This document shows positions 1 to 7,279 of a stretch of 12,076 bases of DNA, piece by piece (the stretch's first letter is position 1; each line of letters opens with the position of its first letter). Where the stretch lies: positions 1 through 12,076 of the forward strand of contig JAJYGL010000056.1 of the NCBI GenBank assembly GCA_021790625.1, read 5' to 3'. Below the pieces are notes generated by a model. It was not told where the DNA came from and did not search any database. It saw only the letters and a list, made by a program, of their open reading frames with translations. Source of the DNA: Pseudomonadota bacterium. GTDB lineage: Bacteria > Pseudomonadota > Gammaproteobacteria > Burkholderiales > Sulfuriferulaceae. The position numbers and the translations under genes are program-made.

Positions 1-37
1 TCCTGCGGGTGCGGTGGTGACGTTTTAGCTACAGTGC

Positions 38-69
38 AAAAAAACAAAAGGCCTGCATTTCTGCAAGCC
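38..69 (-). terminator. Rho-independent terminator of tRNA-Arg
   Basis: Read on the minus strand, GGCTTGCA-GAAA-TGCAGGCC forms an 8-bp stem (one G-T pair) closed by a GAAA tetraloop. It is followed by TTTTGTTTTTTT. It begins 12 bases past the encoded CCA of the tRNA-Arg, so it is the expected end of that transcript. Confidence 0.85.
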
Positions 70-80
70 ATTGATTTGTT

Positions 81-157
81 TGGTGCGCCCGAAGAGATTC
101 GAACTCCTGACCCCTTGGTTCGTAGCCAAGTACTCTATCCAGCTGAGCTACGGGCGC
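81..157 (-). tRNA. tRNA-Arg (anticodon ACG)
   Basis: The minus strand gives a complete 77-nt cloverleaf. The acceptor arm GCGCCCG pairs with CGGGCGC, followed by discriminator A and an encoded CCA (81-83 on the plus strand). The D arm contains GTAGCTCAGCTGGATAGAG. The anticodon stem CTTGG/CCAAG closes the loop CTACGAA, with anticodon ACG at 121-123. The T arm contains GTTCGAATC. The ACG anticodon is read as ICG after A34 deamination and decodes CGU, CGC and CGA. It is a single-gene transcript with its own promoter and terminator, divergent from queA. Confidence 0.97.
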
Positions 158-169
158 ATTATCCGCCGA

Positions 170-198
170 ATTATAGCAATATATTTTTATCTGCTCAA
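170..198 (-). promoter_or_regulatory. Sigma-70 promoter of tRNA-Arg
   Basis: On the minus strand a -35 box TTGAGC (193-198) is 17 bases from a perfect -10 box TATAAT (170-175). The tRNA 5' end is 12 bases further on. The bases after the -10 box are GC-rich (TCGGCGG), which matches the discriminator typical of stable-RNA promoters under stringent control. Stringent regulation is inference from that composition. Confidence 0.8.
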
Positions 199-210
199 GA
201 AGATTTTGCT

Positions 211-238
211 GGTCAATTGACCAATATATCAATTGACC
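211..238. repeat. Two TCAATTGA palindromes upstream of the tRNA promoter
   Basis: GGTCAATTGACC (211-222) is a perfect 12-base palindrome. A second copy of its core, TCAATTGACC, lies at 229-238 in the same AT-rich stretch. The pair sits just upstream of the tRNA-Arg -35 box, where an UP element or an activator such as Fis would act, and also between the two divergent transcription units. No family of operator is recognised. Confidence 0.4.
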
Positions 239-335
239 ATATAAATTTTTCTATCTATCTTGATCTTTTGCTCGTCCATTTTTACCCCAAATCATGATCT
301 GGTTCCAGACTGTTGTTCTTTTAAAGCTCTCGGGC

Positions 336-364
336 TTGAGCAAATCTGCTTAGTCTGGCATCAT
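336..364 (+). promoter_or_regulatory. Candidate promoter of queA
   Basis: TTGAGC (336-341) is 17 bases from CATCAT (359-364), a 4/6 match to the -10 consensus, about 20 bases before the queA start. A perfect 7-base inverted repeat, CCAGACT (305-311) and AGTCTGG (352-358), flanks and overlaps it. The call is based on box similarity and position only. Confidence 0.3.
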
Positions 365-384
365 CGCCTGTTTTCAATCATTTC

Positions 385-1470
385 ATGGCCATGTATACAC
401 GTGATTTTGATTTCGACCTGCCGCCCGAGTTGATTGCCCAGTTTCCGCCCGAGCGGCGTGGTGCCAGCCGGTTGCTACATGCCATGCCGAACGAAAACTT
501 GCTGGCAGACAAACAGTTTTCTGACCTGTGTCAGGAAATTCGCCCGGGTGATGTGATGGTATTCAATGATACCCGCGTCATCAAGGCTCGACTTCATGGC
601 CAGAAAGAATCTGGTGGGCATGTTGAATTACTGATAGAAAGAACCCTTGGCGAGCAAGACGCCTTGTGCTTCATTCGTGCCAGTCATGCACCGAAGGCAG
701 GAAGCAATATTCATGTTGCAGATGTCGTTTTGCAGGTTGTGGCGCGCGAGGCAGATTTATATCATGTTCATATCGATGGCGATATCCTTGACTTTCTGGA
801 ACAGCATGGCAAGTTGCCATTGCCGCCCTATATTGAAAGAGCGCCGCAAACCGACGACGAAGCGCGTTACCAGACAGTCTACGCCCATCATCCGGGTGCT
901 GTGGCGGCACCCACGGCCGGGCTGCACTTCGATGAACAGATGCTACAGGCGCTGGATGCCAAAGGAGTCGTGCGCGTCAATCTGACGCTGCATATTGGCG
1001 CAGGAACCTTTCAACCGGTACGGGTAGACGACATTTCGCAACATGTCATGCACAGCGAGCATTACCGGATTTCAACGCATGCTGCGGAAACCATCAACCT
1101 TGCCCGCCAGGAAAACCGGCGCATCATCGCTGTCGGTACCACCAGTCTGCGCGCGCTGGAAGCCGCTGCGCAAAATGGACGGGTAATGGCTGGTGACAAT
1201 GAAACCAGCATTTTCATCACACCGGGTTACCGGTTTCAGATTGTCGATCGTCTGCTGACCAATTTTCATCTCCCCAAATCGACATTGTTCATGCTGGTGA
1301 GCGCATTCGCCGGCACAGCATTCATGCATCGGGCATACGCTCACGCCATCGCACAGCGCTACCGGTTTTTCAGTTATGGTGACGCCATGCTGATTGAATG
1401 TGCTACCAACAGCACAACCGGCAGCACAACCCACTGTGCCACCAACCATACCCCGCCACGCATACCATGA
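385..1470 (+). CDS. queA: tRNA preQ1(34) S-adenosylmethionine ribosyltransferase-isomerase
   Basis: QueA transfers and isomerises the ribosyl group of S-adenosylmethionine onto preQ1 at position 34 of tRNA, giving epoxyqueuosine. It is a cytoplasmic enzyme of the queuosine pathway. The N-terminus (DFDFDLPPELIAQFPPERR, then ASRLL), the GDVMVFNDTRVIKARL segment, APTAGLHF, the HIGAGTF segment and GTTSLRALE are hallmarks of the family. The length of 361 residues is close to the usual 350-360. The homologous core ends near FFSYGDAMLI. The last roughly 24 residues are a low-complexity Thr/Asn/Cys/His tail encoded by imperfect repeats. Starts at 385 and 391 are both possible, and neither has a good ribosome binding site. 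391 gives the more family-like N-terminus. The stop overlaps the tgt start as ATGA, so the two are translationally coupled. Confidence 0.96.
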   Translation: MAMYTRDFDFDLPPELIAQFPPERRGASRLLHAMPNENLLADKQFSDLCQEIRPGDVMVFNDTRVIKARLHGQKESGGHVELLIERTLGEQDALCFIRASHAPKAGSNIHVADVVLQVVAREADLYHVHIDGDILDFLEQHGKLPLPPYIERAPQTDDEARYQTVYAHHPGAVAAPTAGLHFDEQMLQALDAKGVVRVNLTLHIGAGTFQPVRVDDISQHVMHSEHYRISTHAAETINLARQENRRIIAVGTTSLRALEAAAQNGRVMAGDNETSIFITPGYRFQIVDRLLTNFHLPKSTLFMLVSAFAGTAFMHRAYAHAIAQRYRFFSYGDAMLIECATNSTTGSTTHCATNHTPPRIP

Positions 1471-2570
1471 ACTTCACCTTACACCAAACCGATGGCGCTG
1501 CCAGACGCGGCACACTCCAACTCATGCACGGTAACGTGGAGACACCTGCTTTCATGCCAGTTGGCACGTATGGCACCGTCAAGGCAATGTCGCCAGAGGA
1601 ACTTCAACGCATCGATGCGCACATCGTATTGGGCAATACTTTTCATCTGTGGTTGCGCCCTGGGCTCGATGTCATTGCCGCGCACGGTGGCCTGCACCGC
1701 TTCATGGACTGGCAACAGCCGATTCTGACTGATTCAGGCGGATTTCAAGTGTATAGCCTGGGCGCTCTGCGCAAGATTTCGGAAGAAGGTGTAAAATTTC
1801 GTTCTCCGCTCAATGGTGACAAATTGTTCCTGACACCGGAACTATCGATGCAGATTCAAAAAATCCTGAATTCCGATATCGTGATGATTTTTGACGAATG
1901 CACGCCCTACCCAGCCGAACATCCGGTAGCAGCCGAATCCATGCGTCTGTCCCTGCGTTGGGCAGAACGCTCAAAACGCGCGCACGAAGGCAACCCCAAC
2001 GCGCTATTCGGTATCGTACAAGGTGGTATGTTTGAGGATCTGCGTTCGGAATCCGCGCAAGCACTTATCGACATGGCCTTTGATGGATATGCCATCGGCG
2101 GCTTGAGTGTCGGTGAACCAAAAGCAGACATGCAACGTATTTTACGCCACACAGCGCCTCGGTTACCTGTGGACAAACCACGCTATTTAATGGGTGTTGG
2201 CACGCCCGAAGATATCGTCCTTGCCGTACAACAAGGTATTGACATGTTCGATTGTGTCTTACCGACCCGCAACGCCCGTCATGGCATCCTGTTTACCCGT
2301 CATGGCGAGATTCGCATCAAAAATGCCCGCTTTCAGCGCGATATAACCCCGATAGATGAAGAATGCGGCTGTTATACTTGCCAGCATTTCAGCCGTGCTT
2401 ATTTACACCATTTGATACGGTGCGGCGAAATACTGGGCGCACGCCTGGCCACCTGGCACAACCTGCATTATTATCAACAATTGATGTCAGGATTACGCGC
2501 AGCGATTGAACAACAGCGCCTGCCAGCATTTATTGCGCATTTTCATGAGCAACGGGCGCGAACGTGCTAA
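1467..2570 (+). CDS. tgt: Queuine/preQ1 tRNA-guanine transglycosylase
   Basis: Tgt exchanges guanine 34 for preQ1 in tRNAs with GUN anticodons (Asp, Asn, His, Tyr), the step before QueA. The start at 1467 gives 367 residues, against about 375 in Escherichia coli, and overlaps the queA stop by four bases. An in-frame extension back to 1398 would run deep into queA and is not expected. The catalytic residues are visible: D89 in TDSGGFQ, and the nucleophile D262 in MFDCVLPTRNARHG. GGLSVGEP (211-218) belongs to the substrate-binding loop. The zinc site is C300, C302, C305 and H331. All key residues are present, so the enzyme should be active. No clear Shine-Dalgarno sequence is seen, which fits coupling to queA. 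Confidence 0.97.
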   Translation: MNFTLHQTDGAARRGTLQLMHGNVETPAFMPVGTYGTVKAMSPEELQRIDAHIVLGNTFHLWLRPGLDVIAAHGGLHRFMDWQQPILTDSGGFQVYSLGALRKISEEGVKFRSPLNGDKLFLTPELSMQIQKILNSDIVMIFDECTPYPAEHPVAAESMRLSLRWAERSKRAHEGNPNALFGIVQGGMFEDLRSESAQALIDMAFDGYAIGGLSVGEPKADMQRILRHTAPRLPVDKPRYLMGVGTPEDIVLAVQQGIDMFDCVLPTRNARHGILFTRHGEIRIKNARFQRDITPIDEECGCYTCQHFSRAYLHHLIRCGEILGARLATWHNLHYYQQLMSGLRAAIEQQRLPAFIAHFHEQRARTC

Positions 2571-2573
2571 AAT
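2545..2573 (+). promoter_or_regulatory. Possible extended -10 promoter before yajC
   Basis: TGCTAAAAT (2565-2573) is an extended -10 element overlapping the tgt stop codon. The -35 position, ATGAGC (2545-2550), is a poor match, as is usual for extended -10 promoters. If used, it would let yajC-secDF be expressed apart from queA-tgt. It is inferred from the motif only. Confidence 0.3.
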
Positions 2574-2604
2574 CGCCGCACTTTATTGAATGATGGAGTT
2601 TGCC

Positions 2605-2931
2605 ATGTTTATCAGTAATGCTTGGGCTGCCGGCGCAGCCAATCCAAGCCCAACCGACACGCTCATTAGCTTTTTGCCGTTAATTGTCATTTTTGCCTTG
2701 TTCTGGTTCATGATCATCCGCCCTCAAATGGCGCGCAGCAAGGAACAGGCCAAAATGGTTGCCGCCCTGCAAAAAGGGGATGAGGTCATTACCAGCGGTG
2801 GTCAGGTAGGGCGCATCGTCAAAGTCAGCGAACAATTCATCGGGCTGGAAATCGCGCCCGACGTGACGACCAACATCCAAAGATCGGCCGTACAATCCAT
2901 ATTGCCCAAAGGCACTATCAAAGATCTGTAA
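2605..2931 (+). CDS. yajC: Sec translocase accessory subunit YajC
   Basis: YajC is a small inner-membrane protein that associates with SecDF and SecYEG and is usually encoded just before secD, as here. The protein is 108 residues long, against 110 in Escherichia coli. It has a short polar N-terminus (MFISNAWAAG), a single transmembrane helix at about residues 20-38 ending in MIIRPQ, and a soluble C-terminal domain with GDEVITSGGQVGRIVKV and a terminal LPKGTIKDL. Two earlier in-frame ATGs exist at 2590 and 2593. The GGAG at 2595-2598 sits six bases before 2605 and decides for that start, which also matches the family N-terminus. Confidence 0.95.
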   Translation: MFISNAWAAGAANPSPTDTLISFLPLIVIFALFWFMIIRPQMARSKEQAKMVAALQKGDEVITSGGQVGRIVKVSEQFIGLEIAPDVTTNIQRSAVQSILPKGTIKDL

Positions 2932-2952
2932 ACCTATCGCCACTATTCCACC

Positions 2953-4767
2953 ATGAATCGTTTCCCGCTCTGGAAAAATCTGCTAATCGGCATCATCCTG
3001 CTGATCGGCATTATATATAGTCTGCCCAACCTGTTCGGCGAGTCACCGGCAGTGCAAATCTCGCCAACACGCGCCGCATTCAAAGCCGATGCCACGCTGC
3101 AACAGGAAGTGGCGGATGAACTGCATGCCGCCCATCTCGACGACAGCCGCGTCACGCTATCCGGAAACACCGTGCTGGTGCGGCTACCTAATACTGATAC
3201 GCAACTCAAAGCCAAAGACGTGCTACAAAACCGCTTTCGTGACGGTTACAGTATTGCGCTGAATCTGGTTCCTGCCTCACCCGCATGGCTGACCGCCATT
3301 GGCGCCAAACCCATGTATCTTGGTCTTGACCTGCGTGGTGGTGTGCATTTTCTGTTGCAAGTCGATATGCAGGCTGTGCTTACCAAAACCCTTCAGCGCG
3401 ACACCAACGACCTGCACAGCCAATTGCGCGAGCAACGTATTCACTACACCGGCATTGACAACAACGCCAACGGCGTTACCCTGCACTTTGCCGATGCAGC
3501 GACACGTAGCGAAGCTTCGCATTTCATCAGCAACAACTATCCGGATTTGCAACTCACCGAACAAAACCTGCCCGGTGATTTTATCCTGCAAACTACTCTG
3601 CGTGCCGACGCACTCAAACGTCTGCAGGAAAATGCCGTGCAACAAAACATCACCACCTTGCGTAACCGGGTGAATGAACTCGGCGTGGCAGAACCCGTCA
3701 TTCAGCAACAAGGCGCTGACCGTGTCGTCGTCGAATTACCCGGCGTGCAGGATACGGCCAAGGCCAAAGAAATCCTGGGGCGTACCGCCAGCCTGGAAAT
3801 TCGCATGGTTGATGATACGCACGACATTGCCGCTGCCGTACAAGGCCAGGTACCGTTCGACGATGACCTGTACACGGAACGCAACGGCATGCCGATTCTG
3901 GTCAACAAAACCGTCTTGCTGACCGGCGACTACATCACCGATGCCTCACCCGGTTTTGAACAACAAACCGGGCAACCCGCCGTGCATGTCAACCTCGACG
4001 CTCGCGGCGCACGCATCTTTCGCGACCTGACCCGCGACAACGTGGGCAAGCGCATGGCCATTCTGCTGGTGGAAAAAAACAAGAGTGAAGTCATTACCGC
4101 TCCGGTAATCCGTGAAGAAATTGGCGGCGGCCGCGTCCAGATTACCGGCATGGAATCACCTCAGGAAGCCTCCGATGTTGCTTTGCTGTTACGCGCCGGC
4201 GCATTGGCTGCTCCCATGGACATCGTCGAAGAACGCACCGTCGGCCCAAGTCTCGGTGTAGACAACATCCGCAAAGGCTTCCATTCCAATTTATGGGGCT
4301 TCATCGTCGTCATCAGCTTCATGATGCTGTACTACCGCATGTTTGGTATTTTCTCTGCGCTGGCACTGCTGTGCAACGGTATCCTGCTCATCGCCCTGCT
4401 CTCACTGCTGCAGGCCACCCTCACCCTGCCCGGCATGGCAGGTATCGCACTGACACTGGGTATGGCCATCGACGCCAACGTGTTGATTAACGAGCGTATT
4501 CGTGAAGAACTGCGCCTTGGCACGACACCACAGGCAGCCATTCACGCCGGTTATGACCGTGCATGGGGAACGATTCTGGACTCCAATATCACCACGCTCA
4601 TTGCTGGCGTCGCACTGTTCTGGCTCGGTTCAGGGCCGGTACGAGGCTTTGCCATGGTATTTTGCCTTGGCATCATGACCTCCATGTTCAGTGCTGTCAC
4701 CATTTCACGCGCGTTGGCAAATCTGGTTTACGGACGGCGTCATCGTCTGTCCAGCGTTTCCATTTAA
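2953..4767 (+). CDS. secD: Protein translocase subunit SecD
   Basis: SecD, with SecF, uses the proton motive force to help pull and release preproteins on the periplasmic side of SecYEG. The 604 residues compare with 615 in Escherichia coli. A first membrane helix spans about residues 8-28. The conserved LGLDLRGG motif follows (D126), then the large periplasmic domain with LRNRVNELGVAEPVIQQQG, and a C-terminal block of five membrane helices from about residue 440. The motif GMAIDANVLINERIREE contains D507, equivalent to the membrane aspartate needed for proton-coupled activity. There is no obvious Shine-Dalgarno sequence in the 21-base gap after yajC. The gene is intact. Confidence 0.97.
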   Translation: MNRFPLWKNLLIGIILLIGIIYSLPNLFGESPAVQISPTRAAFKADATLQQEVADELHAAHLDDSRVTLSGNTVLVRLPNTDTQLKAKDVLQNRFRDGYSIALNLVPASPAWLTAIGAKPMYLGLDLRGGVHFLLQVDMQAVLTKTLQRDTNDLHSQLREQRIHYTGIDNNANGVTLHFADAATRSEASHFISNNYPDLQLTEQNLPGDFILQTTLRADALKRLQENAVQQNITTLRNRVNELGVAEPVIQQQGADRVVVELPGVQDTAKAKEILGRTASLEIRMVDDTHDIAAAVQGQVPFDDDLYTERNGMPILVNKTVLLTGDYITDASPGFEQQTGQPAVHVNLDARGARIFRDLTRDNVGKRMAILLVEKNKSEVITAPVIREEIGGGRVQITGMESPQEASDVALLLRAGALAAPMDIVEERTVGPSLGVDNIRKGFHSNLWGFIVVISFMMLYYRMFGIFSALALLCNGILLIALLSLLQATLTLPGMAGIALTLGMAIDANVLINERIREELRLGTTPQAAIHAGYDRAWGTILDSNITTLIAGVALFWLGSGPVRGFAMVFCLGIMTSMFSAVTISRALANLVYGRRHRLSSVSI

Positions 4768-4777
4768 GAGGTCGGCC

Positions 4778-5722
4778 ATGGAATTTTTTCGCATCAAACA
4801 CGATATCCCATTCATGCGTTACGGGAAAATCACGACCACCATCTCACTGCTCACCTTTCTGTTCGCCATCTGGGCGCTAACCGCCAAAGGACTCAATCTT
4901 GGCATCGATTTCACTGGCGGAACTGTCATCGAAACCGTATTCACCCAACCCGTCCATATTGATCAAATCCGGCAAAAACTCGAGCAATCCAACATTCACA
5001 ACGCCACGGTACAAATCTTTGGCGCCAGCAACGACATCCTCATTCGCCTGCCCGTAAAAGATATCCACAACAACGGCAAAACCAGCGAAACCGTCATCAA
5101 TGCGCTCAAAACGATTGACCCCTCAGTCAGCCTGCGCCGAGTGGATTTTGTTGGCCCACAAGTCGGGCAAGAACTATACGACAATGGCGCACTGGCATTG
5201 ATGGTCGTAGCTGGCGGCATTCTCATCTACCTTGCCCTGCGTTTCGAATGGCGTTTTGCGCTGGCTGCCATCATCGCCAACATTCACGACGTCGTCATTA
5301 TTCTGGGCTGCTTCGCCTTTTTTCAGTGGGAGTTCAACCTCACCGTACTGGCTGGCGTGCTGGCCGTCCTCGGCTATTCTGTCAACGAATCCGTCGTTGT
5401 CTTCGACAGAATTCGTGAAAATCTGCGCAAAATGCGTAAAACCGCCATCCCGGAAATCATCGACAATGCGATTACCACCACCATGAGTCGTACAGTCATT
5501 ACCCATGGCATGACAGAAACCATGGTGCTGTCCATGCTGTTATTTGGTGGCGATGCACTGCACAATTTCGCGCTGGCGCTCACCATCGGCATCCTGTTCG
5601 GTATCTATTCTTCAGTACTCGTTGCCTCCCCCCTGCTCCTGATGCTCGGTGTCAAACGCGAACACTTCATCAAACCCGTCGCCAGCAAGACCAGCGCTAA
5701 CAACAATGGTGCTCAAGTTTGA
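4778..5722 (+). CDS. secF: Protein translocase subunit SecF
   Basis: SecF is the partner of SecD in the proton-driven translocation motor. The 314 residues compare with 323 in Escherichia coli. The order of features is: a cytoplasmic N-terminus, membrane helix 1 at about 19-36, the conserved GLNLGIDFTGG motif (38-48), a short periplasmic domain, then five membrane helices from about residue 137. The motif LGYSVNESVVVFDRIREN (198-215) is the SecF signature; it has E204 where many homologues have D, a conservative change. The start at 4778 is set by GAGG (4768-4771) six bases upstream and lies ten bases after the secD stop. An open frame upstream to 4691 overlaps secD and is not used. Confidence 0.97.
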   Translation: MEFFRIKHDIPFMRYGKITTTISLLTFLFAIWALTAKGLNLGIDFTGGTVIETVFTQPVHIDQIRQKLEQSNIHNATVQIFGASNDILIRLPVKDIHNNGKTSETVINALKTIDPSVSLRRVDFVGPQVGQELYDNGALALMVVAGGILIYLALRFEWRFALAAIIANIHDVVIILGCFAFFQWEFNLTVLAGVLAVLGYSVNESVVVFDRIRENLRKMRKTAIPEIIDNAITTTMSRTVITHGMTETMVLSMLLFGGDALHNFALALTIGILFGIYSSVLVASPLLLMLGVKREHFIKPVASKTSANNNGAQV

Positions 5723-5734
5723 TACAGGCGGGTT

Positions 5735-5743
5735 TGGTATAGA
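5735..5743 (+). promoter_or_regulatory. Possible extended -10 promoter for ubiG
   Basis: TGGTATAGA in the secF-ubiG gap resembles an extended -10 element (TGn plus a hexamer close to TATAAT) and lies about 36 bases before the ubiG start. No good -35 box is present. Imperfect complementary segments GCGGGTTT (5728-5735) and AAACCGC (5753-5759) surround it. Evidence is weak. Confidence 0.25.
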
Positions 5744-5778
5744 ACGATATAGAAACCGCACTAATAAGGAGTCCCAAC

Positions 5779-6477
5779 ATGATAAACAGCGATGCGGCAG
5801 AGCTCGACAAATTCAGCGCCCTGGCCAACAAATGGTGGGACCCCAACAGTGAATTCAAACCATTGCACGACATCAACCCGCTGCGACTGGATTTTATCGA
5901 CCATGCCGCCAGCCTGAATGGCAAAACTGTCCTTGATGTCGGCTGCGGTGGCGGCATCCTCGCCGAATCCATGGCAACCCGTGGCGCACAAGTCACCGGC
6001 ATCGATCTGGCGCAAAAATCCCTCAAGATTGCAACACTGCACGGTCTGGAATCCGGCATCCAAATCGACTACCAGTGCATTTCCGTCGAAGATATGGCAG
6101 CAGCGCACCCAGCGCAATTCGATGTCGTCACCTGCATGGAAATGCTTGAACACGTGCCAGACCCCGCCTCAGTCGTGCGCGCTTGCGCTGCACTCGTCAA
6201 ACCGGATGGCATGGTGTTTTTCTCAACATTAAATCGAAATTTCAAATCATTCCTGTATGCCATCGTTGGCGCAGAATATATCCTGAACCTCCTGCCGCGT
6301 GGAACACATACCTGGAACAAATTCATCACGCCAGCAGAGCTTTTGCGCCATGCCCGCAGTGTTGGCCTTGACGCAGAAAAACTGGTTGGCATGCAATACG
6401 ACCCCCTGCACAAACACTACTCGCTAGGATCAGACACCTCTGTCAATTACCTGATTGCCTGCCGTCACCATGCCTGA
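5779..6477 (+). CDS. ubiG: Ubiquinone biosynthesis O-methyltransferase UbiG
   Basis: UbiG carries out both O-methylation steps of ubiquinone synthesis, using S-adenosylmethionine, at the membrane surface. The 232 residues compare with 240 in Escherichia coli. The N-terminus DKFSALANKWWDPNSEFKPL is a UbiG signature. The S-adenosylmethionine-binding motif I is VLDVGCGGGILAE (51-63), and the post-motif acidic residue is in GIDLAQKSL. DVVTCMEMLEHVPDP follows. The C-terminal half contains the LNRNFKSFLYAIVGAEYILNLLPRGTHTW stretch typical of the family. AAGGAG (5766-5771) is seven bases before the ATG. The 3' end overlaps the next gene by eight bases. Confidence 0.96.
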   Translation: MINSDAAELDKFSALANKWWDPNSEFKPLHDINPLRLDFIDHAASLNGKTVLDVGCGGGILAESMATRGAQVTGIDLAQKSLKIATLHGLESGIQIDYQCISVEDMAAAHPAQFDVVTCMEMLEHVPDPASVVRACAALVKPDGMVFFSTLNRNFKSFLYAIVGAEYILNLLPRGTHTWNKFITPAELLRHARSVGLDAEKLVGMQYDPLHKHYSLGSDTSVNYLIACRHHA

Positions 6478-7120
6478 CGCAATCCTGTTTGACTTAGACG
6501 GCACACTGGTTGACACCGCACCCGACCTCGTCGGCGTGCTAAACCTGCAACGCAGCCTGCACGGCTTACCTGAACTGCCCTTCTCGCTTGCCAGGCCCTA
6601 TGCATCACATGGCACCGCAGGTCTGTTGCAAATCGGTTTTAGCATCTCCACCACACACCCCGCCTTCAGCCCCCTGCGCGAAGAATACCTCGACCTGTTC
6701 GAGCGCCATGCCAACCAACACAGCACACTGTTCCCCGGCATGGTCGAACTATTACAAGAACTCGAAACCCGCCACATTTTGTGGGGCATCGTCACCAACA
6801 AACCCGGCTGGCTCACCTACTCGCTGCTTGACCACCTCGACCTCACCACACGCGCCGCCTGCATCATCCACGGTGACAGCTGCACCAACCACAAACCTCA
6901 CCCCGACCCACTTCTCCTTGCCTGCAACCAGATCGGCATGCCACCAGAAATCTGCCTGTATATCGGAGATGCTGAACGCGACATCGCTGCCGCCCACGCC
7001 TGCAACATGCCCGCCATCATCGCTGAATATGGTTACATCGGCCCCAATGACGATCCACATAGCTGGTATGCCGACGGCTCCATCGCACAACCTACCGACA
7101 TCCTCAACTGGCTGGACTAA
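6470..7120 (+). CDS. gph: HAD phosphatase, Gph/MupP-like (phosphoglycolate or MurNAc-6-phosphate)
   Basis: This is a HAD-superfamily phosphatase of 216 residues. Motif I is DLDGTLVDT with nucleophile D8 and acid/base D10. Motif II is T109 in GIVTNKPGW, motif III is K142 in HKPHPDP, and motif IV is GDAERD with D167 and D171. The cap domain is at about 15-85. The protein belongs to the phosphoglycolate phosphatase group. The gene directly following ubiG is also where Pseudomonas encodes MupP, which removes phosphate from MurNAc-6-phosphate in cell-wall recycling, so that substrate is a real alternative. The ATG at 6470 is preferred over an upstream TTG at 6455. The eight-base overlap with ubiG implies translational coupling. 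Family assignment is firm; the substrate is not settled. Confidence 0.9.
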   Translation: MPDAILFDLDGTLVDTAPDLVGVLNLQRSLHGLPELPFSLARPYASHGTAGLLQIGFSISTTHPAFSPLREEYLDLFERHANQHSTLFPGMVELLQELETRHILWGIVTNKPGWLTYSLLDHLDLTTRAACIIHGDSCTNHKPHPDPLLLACNQIGMPPEICLYIGDAERDIAAAHACNMPAIIAEYGYIGPNDDPHSWYADGSIAQPTDILNWLD

Positions 7121-7149
7121 TCTTCGTAAAAGCCATATAATAAGCAGTC

Positions 7150-7234
7150 TTGCTGTTCGAGATATTGCTGTTCGAGATATATTTCAAGAGGTATATCTCA
7201 ATAGGTATATTTCAAAGAGGTACGTTTCAAATAG
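7150..7234. repeat. Degenerate 15-base tandem repeats with hairpin between gph and ssrA
   Basis: TTGCTGTTCGAGATA occurs twice perfectly and back to back (7150-7164, 7165-7179). It is followed by diverged units of the same period: TATTTCAAGAGGTAT (7180), ATCTCAATAGGTAT (7195), ATTTCAAAGAGGTAC (7209) and GTTTCAAATAG (7224). Within it GAGATATA (7174-7181) and TATATCTC (7192-7199) form a perfect 8-bp inverted repeat with a 10-base loop. There is no long T-tract, so it is not a standard terminator, though it may protect or define the 3' end of the ubiG-gph transcript. No gene is seen in 7121-7279. The ssrA promoter must lie here, but no convincing -35/-10 pair is visible. Confidence 0.6.
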
Positions 7235-7279
7235 AAAAGTGAAACTTTTATCAGATTTCACACTCTATTGTCTACGATA

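Noticed and set aside
671..1449. Several long open frames on the minus strand opposite queA
   Set aside because: They lie wholly inside a gene with clear family motifs on the plus strand and show no motifs or ribosome binding sites of their own.
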